Part shown: positions 1 through 14,556 of the stretch, in pieces
How the letters are laid out: every line of letters begins with the position of its first letter
How positions within the stretch are numbered: position 1 is the stretch's first letter
NCBI GenBank assembly: GCA_035578155.1
Contig: JAPWDM010000017.1
Coordinates: 2,876,001 to 2,940,000 of the forward strand
Direction of reading: 5' to 3'
Source: Brachynemurus nebulosus
Lineage: Eukaryota; Arthropoda; Insecta; Neuroptera; Myrmeleontidae
DNA length: 64,000 nt
The notes under the pieces: generated by a model
Database searches by the model: none
Seen by the model: the letters and a program-made list of their open reading frames with translations, nothing else
What the model was told of the DNA's origin: nothing
Translations under genes and position numbers: made by a program

Positions 1-1
1 T

Positions 2-1998
2 ACTGTTTCTCGGCAATATTCACCAGAGCTACGAACTTTTGCGTTAACTTTAAATTTTTATTCTCCTAAAGCGTATAAATACGTTAGAGATTATTTTGAC
101 ACCTGCTTACCACATCCACGCACGTTATCGAGATGGTATGAAAGTATTGATGGTGCCCCTGGCTTTACTACCGAAGCATTTCGGGTTTTAAAATTAAAAT
201 CAGAAAAAACTGCAACTAAGATTATTTGCAATTTAGTTATCGATGAAATGGATATAAAAAAATATATTGAATGGGACGGAGAACGTTATTACGGTTATGT
301 TGATATGGGTACCGGTTATTTACATACAGAGCCACCAAAATGGGCAAAAGAAGCCTTAGTTTTTCTTTTAGTGTGCATAAACGGAAACTGGAAATTGCCG
401 ATAGCATATTTTTTATCAGCTGGAACTACCGGGGTCCAAAAAAGCAATTTAATTAGGCACTGCTTACAAAAGGTTTACGAAACGGGAATTCAAGTGTCAT
501 CAATTACACATGATGGATATCCTGCGAATTTTTGCATGGGAAGCAATTTGGGTTGTAATTTTAATGTAACATGTATGAAACCTTATTTTAAACACCCTGT
601 CACTGAAAAAAATGTTTCTGTTTTTTTCGATCCCTGTCATATGTTTAAATTAATAAGAAATTCTTTTGAAGTCAGTAGAAAATTAATTGATAAAGATGGC
701 AGAATTATCGACTGGCATTATTTAGAAAAATTACATATGCTGCAAGAAGAAGAAAATCTTCATTTAGGAAATAAGCTACGTGCTAAGCACATTTATTTTA
801 AAAATCAAAAAATGAAGGTGAAATTAGCCACGCAATTATTAAGCGAAAGTGTAGCAATTTCTTTGCAATTTTGTAAGGATGAACTCCAAATTGCCAGAAT
901 TTCAAGACTGTGAAGGAACTATTTATTTTATTAAATTAATGAATAATTGTTTCGATGTTTTTAATTCACGTAATATTCATCAAATAAATTATAAGAAACC
1001 TTTATGCGAAAATAATAAAGAAAATATATTCCGATTTTTAGACACAGTTAAAGATTATTTATTAAACTTAAAAACGACAGAGCAAGAACCAATAATTTTT
1101 TCGAAAAAAAAAAACTGGATTTTTAGGTTTGTTAATTTGTATTGAAAGTTTAAAAACAATGTATTCAGAATTAATTGAAGGAGATAAGCTTTTGAAATAC
1201 ATACCATTCTACAAATTGAGCCAAGATCATCTAGAACTGTTTTTTGGAAATGTACGTTCACATGGAGGGAATAACAATAATCCAACAGCAAAACAATTTC
1301 AAACAATTTATAAAAAAATGTTAATTAATATACAATTAAAAGATTCTTTTAGTGGTAACTGTATACCGCTTGAAAATATAAGTATATTAAATTTGAGTGA
1401 TCCGGTGGATAAAATTAATATTACTACTGGAAAAAGTAAGCTTTTGGAGGACAACAACCACAATGAAAATGAAAATGAAATAATTGATTACACAGGCATT
1501 CCAGACTTGAGTGAATTTTCTAAGCGAACAGTTACTTACATCGCTGGATTTGTTACAGCACAATTAAAAAATAAAATCAAATGTGAAGATTGCGTTAACG
1601 CTCTAGAGTCTTCAGAAATTCCGAATTCTTTAATTTCCTATAAAAATAGAGGCAAATTAACGACTCCATCAGATGATGTTATTGAAATATGTTTGTAATG
1701 CGAAAAAATAATTAAATTTCACTTACATGAAAGTGGTGGCAAACTACTATCCCCGAAATTTGATAAAAAATTCATAACGTTGAAATTATTAAAACAGTTT
1801 TTAGATAGGAAAATATTTCAAAGTTTAGAAAAGCATATGCTTGAACAATTTTTTATGGAAAATCATTTAATTCAATTAATTAAAGCGGTAGAAGAAAAAT
1901 TTATTGATGTGAGAATTCATTATATGACAAAAAATATTTGTACTCTACCTACAAAACGCCAATTTTGTTCTAAGCTAGTTTTACATTCTAATTTGTAA
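2..1998 (+). pseudogene. P-element/THAP9-type transposase, 5'-truncated by the window, broken
   Basis: The reading frame is already open at base 2, so the N-terminus (normally the THAP zinc finger) lies outside the window. Motifs typical of P-element/THAP9 transposases appear in order: SRWYESIDGAPGF near 130-170, EALVFLLV near 350, DPCHMFKLIRN near 630-660, and SQDHLELFFGNVRSHGG at about 1220-1270, followed by a conserved C-terminal tail to the stop at 1998. Such enzymes cut and paste DNA in the nucleus. The frame changes twice, near 880-900 and in an A-run near 1101-1110. A TAA at 1696-1698 then interrupts the last frame, which stays open beyond it to 1998. No P-type terminal repeat was recognised downstream. 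It is a dead relic; the family call is firm. Confidence 0.88.
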
Positions 1999-3714
1999 AA
2001 AATATATTTTTTAAATATATTCAAGTATTTTCTTTATTTATACATTTCCAATATTCCCAATTGATTTTAATTTTCTCTATATTACGTAAAAAATAAGAAC
2101 GTAGCAACGTAAATAAAAATATAAATTTATTTTCAAATTTATATTATATATGTATTAAACATTGATTACACAGCCATATTTACATATAATGACTAATTTA
2201 TGTAACTTAATTTTATACCTAGTACCTAGTATCAATAAAATTTTAAAAAAAATCTACACCACTGAACTTTCAGTGAACCCCTCTACACACTTCCAAAGCG
2301 TCAATTTTGGTATCCCTAAACTTAGGTAATGGCAAGTCCATTCTATTCTATAGTCCGTGCCCACGCTCTTATGCTCACAGCGACATTTTAAATGCGCTTA
2401 TGGGGATGTTTGTCCGCAACGATTGGTCTGGCAGCTAGCAGAATATAATAAAATAACTCGCTAAATATCGTATATAAAAGCCAAGTCGCTGACTGTAAGT
2501 AAGAATATGTTAATTGCTTTTAATATTTAAAGCGTTTGACTATCAATACTGCCAACAGGCATGGTCTGGGAGTATTGTTTTAAAATTTTTTATGATATTT
2601 CCTATAAAATAACTAAGAATTAATCCTCGAGCTGTAAGTAAAGTGAGTATAGTTTTTCTTTACCTGTAGTACCTGATACCTGAAAATTGGCCGTCGGGCC
2701 AAGGTAGCAGGTATGTATATGTTGAATATATACAAGAGTACTACACTACTGTATATATTTTCTCCATTAGAAAATAAGTAAAGTCTGGGGTCCCTGGGAT
2801 CCTAGACTATAACAAATTGAGTTTTGACAAATCAAAAAACTACTACATGTTTATCCCTCTTTAAATTATAATAGCAATAAAATCACTGATGATAGTGATG
2901 ATGGAGATGATTGATGCCTTTAATAAAATTTAACTGAATAAATAAAAATCTTTTTAATATTGGATTCTTAAATAAACTATTCTATCAAAATTATCCTTCC
3001 TTTTTCCCGTTTGTATACTCATTTATAAGTAAACGCAATTTCTGAGCGATCAAAGTCCACTTTACAATACTCCGTTAAATAAATAAAAGTAAGGGTCTAC
3101 ACCAAAAAAAAAATCGTATTTATAAAATACCTAAATGAAATGTATTCAAATTTATTGAAGTACTTATTGCAATCATAAAATTTACCTTTGTAATGTTGCT
3201 ATTATTATGAATTTCTTAATAGTATTTATTTAATTTAAAATTATTTATTTAAGTAGGTATATCATTGTATTACTATATAAATAAGAAAACTATTTCAAGA
3301 TATTACTTTTTTTACAACGTAGTGGGTTTTTATACATTGTATATACAGTGCAATATTGCCTGAGTAATAAGAGCTATAAAAACTAATAGCGGGGGTTTAG
3401 ATATAATTACTCTATATCCATCTTTATTGCAAAAGTATTTTATCTTCTTAATGTAACAAAAATGTATGCCTCTTACTAAAAATATATCTTTCCTTTTTGT
3501 GGGACTTTGATCCCTCAAATTTCTGCATTTACTTATATATTTTTTTTTTAAAAATTACAAGTTTTACTTTGCAAATATAGGAAATACTTCAATAGCAAAC
3601 ACAGAATACTATCAGTAACGCTTACATCTATTAAATTTAAAATTTCTTTTTACATTTTTTTATCAAAACAAGTATGTGTAAATTACAAAGTTCTTTACAT
3701 GTAAAAAACTGTGT
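1999..3714. other. AT-rich stretch, no gene recognised
   Basis: No convincing coding segment is visible. A TATAAAA-like box near 2470 could be chance in this base composition. Homopolymer-rich sequence dominates. Confidence 0.5.
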
Positions 3715-4046
3715 AAGTAGAATGGTCAGGCCTATTCTGCTACACCGCAAAACGGAATAACTTGGATCCTTTTGACGATGTTTGAAAGCGTCTGACTTAG
3801 GGTCCTATTGCATCCATTTTACGGTACCATACATTCCGAACTAATGAGTCATCAAAATGTGTCGATGTGCAAACCTTGACATTTGACCCCACACGCGCTC
3901 ATACTATTGGCCTTGGAACTCCTAAGAGATGAGTCATCACATCAACAACCACCAAAGGGTAACACGTTGCACGTGGGCTGTGCCAAAATTGGCAAGGGGT
4001 ACCTTAGTCGTATGATTTTAATCCGTACAATAAAATTCATACCATA

Positions 4047-4298
4047 TTGAAACCAATATTAAAGAAGTTTGATGTCCTATACGTTAAAGGCAGTGAAAAA
4101 ATGAAATGGATTTCAAATTTGTTTGATGACACCGAACACCAGCCGTGGATTTTGAATTTGGAAGAAATATTTGATGTACCGAAGATTTCCAATCTGCGAG
4201 ATGAATATTATTTAAGACGTTATATGCTTCATTCAGATAAAGTTTGTTCTTTAGAAAATTGTATTCTTTTAAAAGATTTTTATATTGAAAATAAATAG
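4047..4298 (+). CDS. Small hypothetical ORF, possibly a 3' exon
   Basis: An open frame of about 83 codons ends at TAG 4296-4298. Its first in-frame ATG is at 4101, so the 5' limit is uncertain and an upstream splice site is possible. The composition looks protein-like rather than low complexity, for example HQPWILNLEEIFDVP and LRDEYYLRRYML. An AATAAA lies at about 4353, some 55 bp after the stop. It sits between the family D inverted repeats, so it may be the C-terminal exon of that element's protein. I do not recognise the family. Confidence 0.3.
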   Translation: MKPILKKFDVLYVKGSEKMKWISNLFDDTEHQPWILNLEEIFDVPKISNLRDEYYLRRYMLHSDKVCSLENCILLKDFYIENK

Positions 4299-4792
4299 AT
4301 TTTAAGTGATATATAGATATAAGAATTTTAATTTTTGTATACATATTCTATAAATAAAATTTTTAAAAAATATATATGTGCGTTTTATTTAATTATTACC
4401 CTGAATTCTCCTGTTTTACAGCAAGAAGTTTCTTTCGTTAACCTATAAAAGTATTGAAGAAACCAAATGATATTTACTATTCTAATTGAAAAAAAGCATA
4501 TTTCATGATACACCCTGTGTACTAAAATATTTATTAAAAATACTAAATATACACCCGTTATATATGCAATTGTATATTATAGTCATATGTACGTGCGATG
4601 TAAGTTTTAACATGAATATTCTTACAATTTTTACCTCAAAGTACTCATTTATAAAAAAATTTAGCAACTCAATGCATCGTTATAATTTTTATATTAAACA
4701 ACATAGTAATTAAAACCATAATATTTGAAAATTTATTCTGTTTAAAATATTAATAAATACATAACTTGTGTACTATTATACTCGAATATAAA

Positions 4793-5118
4793 TGAACTGC
4801 TAACTGCAGAAAAGTAACAAGTCACAATATTTTGAAAATGCGTTTTTTTGTTTTAAACTAAAGATGTTGTATGGACGGATGATTGACAACAAAAACAGAA
4901 TTTGTCTATCATCTGTTACGGCAATAGCAAGTAGTTCAATCATAAATTATTCTACGTTTACTACAAAAAGGGAACAAGTCCAGGACTTGTTCGCTTTCTG
5001 CAGTAAACAATTTAATTTTAAATAAATTTATAAGAATATTTTTTCTTTCTTATCATGCTTAATAGTTAATATAATAGAATAGTAATAGGATTTATTTCTA
5101 ATACTATCGACAGGTGTC

Positions 5119-5154
<36 letters not shown>

Positions 5155-5898
5155 TATAAACATTACACACATTCAATCGACTTTTCTTAAGACAAGTATT
5201 TATTTACTTAGTTTGATTAATTAACTAATTTTATTAATTTTTTTATATAGTTAGTATAGTTATATATCCCGATATAATAAATTAATAACGTTGCTTGCAC
5301 TACGCATACATATTGGTGAGTTTTAATCGAGTATTGTTGAATTTATGCTTCAAATATTTTTAAGTTAGTTATTATTATCTAAAATTCCAAAATTGACTCT
5401 GGTCTATATTCCTGCTGACAAAATAGGTTTTAGCATCCTGGTCAGTAACATTTTAACGTCCTGGCTGGTAACCGTAGCTGCAACAAGGGAAGCAGACCGA
5501 GTGTAATACCGTTTTAAGAAGTTTTATGGCCCTTTTTGTTTTAATTTCTTTTTACGAGATAGGTTATTTTAGTTAAATATTAAGTATATTTTATCATGTA
5601 GATACTATTTTTGTATAAGAAATAAATTGTTTATTTCATAAAAAGCGCTTTTTATTAAATATAAGTTTTGTTTACTGCAGAAAGGGAACAAGTCCAAAAA
5701 CAAAACATTTTTTTTTTTTTAAATAACTACGCATAAAAAAATTAAATCTTTTACAAAAGGCTAATCAGCTAATCACTAACAATATTTGAAAAATAAAATT
5801 TCATTAGTTTGTAAGAAGGGTTCCAAGTAAAACGTTTTTTTCATCTTCTGTAAAATTTTATTTTATGGACTTGTTACCTTTCTGCAGTTAGCAGTTCA
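4793..5898. mobile_element. Two facing MITE-like units sharing a CTGCAGAAA TIR
   Basis: TGAACTGCTAACTGCAGAAA begins at 4793, and its inverted copy ends at 5898. Internal inverted copies of the related motif GTTTACTGCAGAAAG occur at about 4982-5008 (minus) and 5670-5696 (plus). The arrangement reads as two 210-230 bp units (4793-5008 and 5670-5898) facing each other across about 660 bp. It could also be one 1.1-kb element. GAACAAGTCCAGGACTTGTTC at about 4972-4993 is a near-perfect palindrome. Confidence 0.6.
5117..5151. repeat. (AAT)n microsatellite
   Basis: About eleven tandem TAA/AAT triplets, lying between the two MITE-like units. Confidence 0.9.
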
Positions 5899-7019
5899 AA
5901 TATGTATCAGTATTAAAATGATATACAATGATTTCTGTTGATTAAGCAAATTTTTTCCAATGTTTAAAAATTATTTTATAATTACTAATTAGATTCTGTA
6001 TTCAATAAAATCATAAATAAACATCACAATGACGCTACGTTAAAATATTTATTATTAATATACAGGATGGATATTAAAATATATATCATTAATATACAGG
6101 TGTGTAGGTATTAAGATAATTTTCATTTGATTTATAAATTATGCTAGAAATAGTTTTAAGTTATACTCAAATGCTAAAATGTTGTACACCATATGAAGCA
6201 ATATTTTTTGTAACTCATTGTAGGTTAAATGATAAATTACTCGCTCTAGGTTAAATGTTAAAATTTTAAAACTCATAATAAATAATTTCTTGCTTGAGAC
6301 CTATAATAGGTGATACTTTTTTAATAAAGAAATTTTTTAACTCATTAATATTCCATGACGTAATCTTTCTTATACCAAACAAATCTCCTTGTATGATTCA
6401 TATGATCATAATTCAGCTAAAATAAACATTTAATTATTGGTTGTTTATTTATTTTTGAACTGATAAAAATTTCTGGAACTAAAAAGATTTCCCAAGGTTA
6501 AACACATATACAAAAAATTCCCCTGAGGTACAGTCGACACCCGATTTTCGGTAACACCGTAGTGGTCTGAAATCTGGACCCTGGAGTCTAAAGTTACTTT
6601 TAAAATGATGATGAGGCTTAAAATCTAGCGCCTGGTACAGTGTCCTGACAAAATTTATCGTTAGAGGTCGAGTCAAATGGTTTCTTTGTTCGTTTAAGAT
6701 GACGCAATTAAGGCAAGCGCGAGTTGGGGCTAAAGGCCAGGGTCTGCACGTACACAAAATAAGTACAGTACGCTTCAAAAAGTAATCGGACACCTTTTAT
6801 TTAGGGGGTCCACACTTTTGACACGGCAGTGTACCAAAAATTTAAGTACAGTACAGTGTCAAAAGTTTAGGCCACCCCTTGGATCAGGGTGACCCCATAT
6901 TTTTGAAACGGTAGTGTTACCCAGCTCACAATTTGTGGCCTAAAATTCAGTCTGTGATGCGTTAGGTTTGGATTCAAAAAACTACGTTAGTGCTGATGGG
7001 TAACGGGTTAACACTAAAA
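5899..7019. other. AT-rich sequence with mariner-like end fragments
   Basis: From 5899 to about 6480 nothing is recognised. From 6480 to 7019, phrases such as CAGTGTCAAAAGTTTAGGCC and its partial inverse ACACTTTTGACACGGCAGTG resemble degraded Tc1/mariner termini. No coding frame is credible here. Confidence 0.35.
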
Positions 7020-7416
7020 ATTTAAGTTGTGATCACCTAATTGTGATGACGCATAATGGGTTAACTACTTTTGTGGTTGTTTATGTGATGACTCATCTCT
7101 TAGGAATTCCAAGGCCAATAGTATGAGCGTGTGTGAGGTCAAATATCAAGGTTTGCACATCGACACATTTTGATGACTCGTCAGTTCAGAATGACTAGTA
7201 TCGCAAAATGGTTACACTAGGATTCTAAGTCACACGCTTTCGAACGTCAAGTTACTCCAATCACGAAAAGGGTTCAAGTTACTCCAATTTGCGGTGCGGC
7301 AGAATCGGCCTAGCCATTCTACTTTTGCAATTTACCCGAAGCAGATTAAACGCACAACTCTGTTGGAAAGTAAAAATTTACATTTTCACGATGAGAATAA
7401 ACATAAAATTAAAAAA

Positions 7417-8883
7417 CGCCGTGAGCAGCGGAGCCCCATCAGGGAAGTCGAATTTTTCCTTTCATCTTCGGTATTGAGGTCTACAAGCGAAATGTAATTG
7501 AACGTCCACAAGCGATTTGTCATTTTGGTGGTTTCAAAATTGATGATGAGTGTCCGCTTGATCGGGGCTTTAAAAAACGGTTTTAAGTTTTTAAGGGCTG
7601 AATCTCAGTAAATTTCAATTTTGTGCCGATAGCAGTTAACAGGGAAAAAGCCAACACAATTCGTACGAGGGCATTTCTATCCATGCTTATCCGCCAATTG
7701 CCTTTGTGTTTTATTTTTAAATATTAAAAAAGGAACTTAAATAGTAAACTGGAAGGCTTTTATGAAAATATTTTTTCTTTAAAAAAAAATCCAAAATTTC
7801 TATTTTATAAATAATAAAAATCCAAAATTCCTAATTTATAAATAAACAGTGACTTTAATAACATTTTTAAATTATTTAATATGTATGTATTTCATTTGTT
7901 ATAAAAGTAAATTCACTTTTTTTTAACTTTTTAAAATTAATATTCGCCTACTTGTATTTAGAATAAAAATAATGCATTTAAAACACATTTAACAATAGCT
8001 TTCAATTCCGATGTAAAAACGGGAGAAGTGGGGGGAACAGTAATGTGGAGTCCCTAAAAGGTACTAGCTGGATACTAACTGAATACACGTACAAAATTTC
8101 AGCCCTCTAGATTTCCTTAGAGAGACGTGCTAGAAAACAAGCAAAAAAATTAAGGAAATATTGGCGTAAAAATCGTGGGGGTAAGGGTTAAAAGTTAAAA
8201 CCACCAAAAAACAGTGTCTGGCTATTAGCTTAACCTGTACACAAAATTTCAGCCCTCTAAGTTTATTTGGGGAGATTTTGACCCGAACGAAACTGTTAAA
8301 AAACAAGAAAAATCATGTTCTTTTGGGTACAAAAATGGTGGGGGTAAGGGTTAAAAGTCGAGACCCCCAAAAGGCACCCCCTTGATACTAACTCAATCCG
8401 AATACAAAATTTCAGCCCTCTAGGTTTATTCGGGTGACCTGTGCGAGTGGTAATAACTTCAAAGACGTCAAAAAAGCATGAAATTGTAGCTTAAAAATGA
8501 GGGGGGTGGGGGTAAAATATTAAAACCTCCAAAAAGCACAACCTACGTATGAACTCTATCAACACACCTAATTTCAACCCTTTACGTTAATTCTGGGGGG
8601 CTGGGGGCGTGTTAGATCCAGTGAAAATCGTTTTTTTCCCCCTACTCCCTCCAAATCATCCTAGGAGACTGGATTTTGGATATGTTGTAGATAATTGACC
8701 GAAACATTATTTCCGACCGATTTGGAAAATTTTTATTGCTTTTTCGCCCCCAACCACCCCCTTAAAGGTTGGGTCGGATCCAAAATTTGCCCAAAATTTG
8801 ACCCCACTTTGATAGTATTGTTGTGCATCGGGATGAGCCCCATTTACCAAATTTGAGCTCTTAACATATTAAAAGGTAGCGGG

Positions 8884-8951
<68 letters not shown>

Positions 8952-9070
8952 CATTTTTTTCTACATATTCGTGTTCTACGAGTCCGAAAACGGATAGCGC
9001 CCCTACTCTCGCCGTTCTATTCGTATAGACTGTATAAGTCTAATTTTTTCAAGGAAAAATTCGACTAAAA
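7417..9070 (-). mobile_element. Dispersed repeat family C, copy 1 (with internal TA array)
   Basis: This is the inverse of 26292-27600 and of 49566-51663. One terminus reads CGCCGTGAGCAGCGG and the other reads, on the minus strand, TTTTAGTCGAATTTTTCC. AGTCGAATTTT also recurs inverted just inside the first terminus, so short imperfect inverted repeats frame the element. Inside are four degenerate units of about 150-163 bp, each starting near CAGCCCTCTAGGTTTATT (about 8101, 8251, 8414, 8576). No protein is encoded. It is a non-autonomous element of unknown class. Confidence 0.75.
8886..8947. repeat. (TA)n array inside family C copy 1
   Basis: Pure TA dinucleotides between GCGGGAAA and TCAGACATT, the same internal position as in copies 2 and 3. 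Confidence 0.95.
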
Positions 9071-9109
9071 AATATAGAACGTATTCGCAATCAATAATAA
9101 TGCAATATA

Positions 9110-10020
9110 ATCTACTCGATTTTATTCTTCCTTAAATGGCTTGGATACCACACATATTTCGAAATAAGGCAAAAACACGTGTCCACTAATTTTGGTGATC
9201 TTTCTATTTATGATGGCAAAAATTTGATACATGAACCATTCAGGCTGTACAAGAAAATTTACTCCCTTTTTCACCCCTCCAGCCCCTCCTATGAACCCAG
9301 CCATGGTTAGACCTATATAAGTGAATAGGTCTTTAAAAGGGTAACATTTCGTCAATTTAGAGTTTTCCTCTATCTCTAATAGTTTTGGAGATATCTTAAG
9401 AAATACGATTTGAACCCCCAACTTTAGGGGCTGGTTTCTTTCCGTAAACATGGAAGATGGCCGATAATAGTATATTGTGCAATAAGTGTGGGAAATTGTC
9501 GATTGCCAACGAAAGCGAAGTTGAGCCCACGAACGTAGTGAGTGCGCTCATTCGCTTGGGTGGGCAATCGACAATCCTGCACGAGTTGCAGCTATTATTT
9601 TTATTACGAATTTCACATACTTTTTTCTATTATTATTACTATTTTTGACATTTTTGTTACTTTTTAAAATAATATTTTTGAGTGTCCGTCCTTTTTTTAT
9701 GAATTAAATATTGTTTAAATTACTTTGTTGGTGGTTTCTAAAGAAATAATTATGAAATATTTATTAAATGAAAAATCAAGAGGCCGATTTGCGTGTTTTA
9801 TTGTCAATTTGCGTGCGGAAAGTTTACTTTCCGCACGTAAAAATTATGTGTTAAGAGTACAGTGGGCAAACAGCTATTTTGCGTACAGACAAGTGTGCGT
9901 CAAGTTAGTACTTCTCCCGCATGATTAGTAAAAAAAAAAAAATAGGGGTCCCTTATTTTTTCTTATTCTACACACCAGCGAAGTTTCATCAAAATCCCGA
10001 ATTTCACTTTGGCGATATTC
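9110..10020 (-). repeat. Dispersed repeat family G, copy 1, interrupted at 9452-9940
   Basis: On the minus strand, 9110-9450 matches the layout of 52620-52870 (an AAAGTTGGGG block, then AAATTGACAAAA-like and TTTTAAAG blocks). The piece at 9940-10020 matches 52530-52600 (GGATTTTGATGAAACTT, then TGTGTAGA.CAAGG). The two halves are separated by a palindromic insert. The open frame across 9122-9451 is therefore repeat sequence and not a gene. Confidence 0.6.
9452..9940. mobile_element. Palindromic insertion within family G copy
   Basis: It contains a strong fold-back: ATTGTCGATTGCC near 9495 pairs with GGCAATCGACAAT near 9570, with inner arms AAGCGAAGTTGAGC and GCTCATTCGCTT. A second perfect hairpin, CGTGCGGAAAGT/ACTTTCCGCACG, lies near 9812-9837. 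It carries no credible gene. Its ends coincide with the break in the surrounding repeat. Confidence 0.5.
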
Positions 10021-10087
10021 TATTAATAAAGTTGTTATAAGTGCTGCATTACCAAAAAACAAATTTTAATAAAGCAAAAATAAAACT

Positions 10088-11253
10088 GAATAAATAGCAT
10101 GGCGGGGTAACCATGGGGTAGTGGCCCCAGACGCGTTTAGGGCTGATATTTTTTTTATTAGATGCCATAATCAAATGTATAGCTGTTTCCTATGTTTTCA
10201 GGTCATAACACGCGCTACTTTCTTAGAAAATAATTCTAATAATTTTTTTGAAAGTGCAACTATATTATATAATCTACACGCCAGCTTTTAAAAAGAAAAA
10301 ATAATATGACTATTTAAATTTTTAAATTTTAGAAATTCTCTTCTACAGTTAATACAGACCATATACTCAATAAATAATTTATTACTCAAAAAGCGCCTCG
10401 ATTTTGATGAACTTTGGTGTGTTATAAGTAGATAAAGTAAACAATGTTCTGTATTTTTTTGAAAGATGTAAATATACTAGAACCATATTAAAAAATAAAA
10501 TTTATTTTTTATGCAATTATTTTGAACTTCTAAAATTTAAGGGAAAATGTCAAAAAAATATATAATATTGTCTCAAATATTATCTAAATTTTGGTGTTTG
10601 TACTGTGTCCCTAGGTGTTATAGTTTTTTTGAAAATTGAGTTTGAAAAATTACAACACTCAGACATATTTTGGTTAATTGTCTCGAGGACAAGTCAAGGT
10701 TAAGAGCAAATGATTATATATGTGATAATCACTTGGGGTACCAATATCACTACATATATTATTACAGACATCGGCCATGAGGGCCATTTCCCTATATTTA
10801 TCTTGCTATACCATTTGATAATTTTTTACCCCCTTCCACCCACACGAAAAATCTGAAAAAAATACACGGATTAGTGTATTGTTAGAGGTTTTTACAGAAA
10901 AACTTTCGTTGGTGTGTCAGGGCATATAAGCGGAGAAAAAATTTCTCTAAAAATAAAGTAGTCATATTATTTTTTTCTTTTTAAAAGTTGGCGTATAGAT
11001 TGTGCAATATTAATTTACCTTAGCTAACACATATATCGCAACCAATTAAATATACAAAGCCATTAAAGAAAAACAAATTTTTTTCAAAAAATTATTAAAA
11101 TTATTTTCTAAAAAAGTAGCGCGTGTAATGACCTGAAAATGTAGGAAAAAGCTACATTTGATTAGGATATCTTATAAAAAAAATATCAGCCCTAAACGCA
11201 TTTGGGGCCGCTACCCCATGGTTATCTTTTCATGCTCTTTTTAGTTTCAGTTG
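10088..11253. mobile_element. Element with about 220-bp inverted terminal repeats
   Basis: Both ends read inward through AACCATGGGGTAG, then GCCCCA, then CGTTTAGGGCTGATATTTTT. Further shared blocks are TTTTCAGGTCAT, ACACGCGCTACTTT and CTTTTAAAAAGAAAAAA. The interior (about 10310-10965) is AT-rich and non-coding. This is a non-autonomous fold-back or long-TIR MITE. No clear target duplication is visible. Confidence 0.7.
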
Positions 11254-11602
11254 AAAACTGACCGTTTTTACATCTTACTAGAAGATGATAGAGAAACTGC
11301 ACCATCTGTTACACAAAGTACAGGTACTACCCTGATAAACAGTCGTATGACATCAAACAGTATACTTGCCGTTATGGCTAACACTTCGAACTTACAATTT
11401 AAAATTAAATATGCAAACCTAGGATAAAATTTGCAATCTCTGGTGACACAACTTGTACCTACATTAATGAAAATTTCATTTTGTTAATGGAAACTGAAAA
11501 AGTCCACTTTATATAACGAATTATATAAACATCTGTAGTGTTTATATAACTTAATAGTAAAAGACATGGAGAATGTAGCACATAATGTAACATATAGTGT
11601 AT

Positions 11603-13435
<1,833 letters not shown>

Positions 13436-13516
<81 letters not shown>
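13436..13516. repeat. (TA)n array
   Basis: Right-hand partner of the array at 11948-12055, on the other side of the 1.4-kb element. Confidence 0.95.
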
Positions 13517-13518
<2 letters not shown>

Positions 13519-13582
13519 TTCCGAAGAGAGGTAAACAAGTCACTTTCCCTATTTTAAGCCCTCTCCCTTTATATATATACAT

Positions 13583-13587
<5 letters not shown>

Positions 13588-13673
<86 letters not shown>
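13588..13673. repeat. (CT)n followed by (TA)n
   Basis: About 11 CT units, then about 30 TA units with one ATG interruption, directly before the Helitron segment. Confidence 0.95.
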
Positions 13674-14554
<881 letters not shown>

Positions 14555-14556
14555 TA

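Larger units (their letters stand above)
3715..7325. mobile_element. Segment bounded by about 300-bp inverted repeats (family D)
   Basis: The left arm (3715-about 4010) and the right arm (about 7020-7325) are imperfect inverted copies. Read from outside inward, both begin AAGTAGAATGG, then share stretches such as GATGAGTCATCAC with the region around ATACTATTGGCC. The outer ends are sharp, which suggests a 3.6-kb long-TIR transposon or two opposed copies of one repeat. No clear target-site duplication is seen. The interior holds a small ORF, a pair of MITE-like units and mariner-like end fragments. Confidence 0.55.

Noticed and set aside
9122..9451. 109-codon minus-strand ORF
   Set aside because: It lies wholly in repeat family G, whose other copy at 52.5 kb has no equivalent frame.
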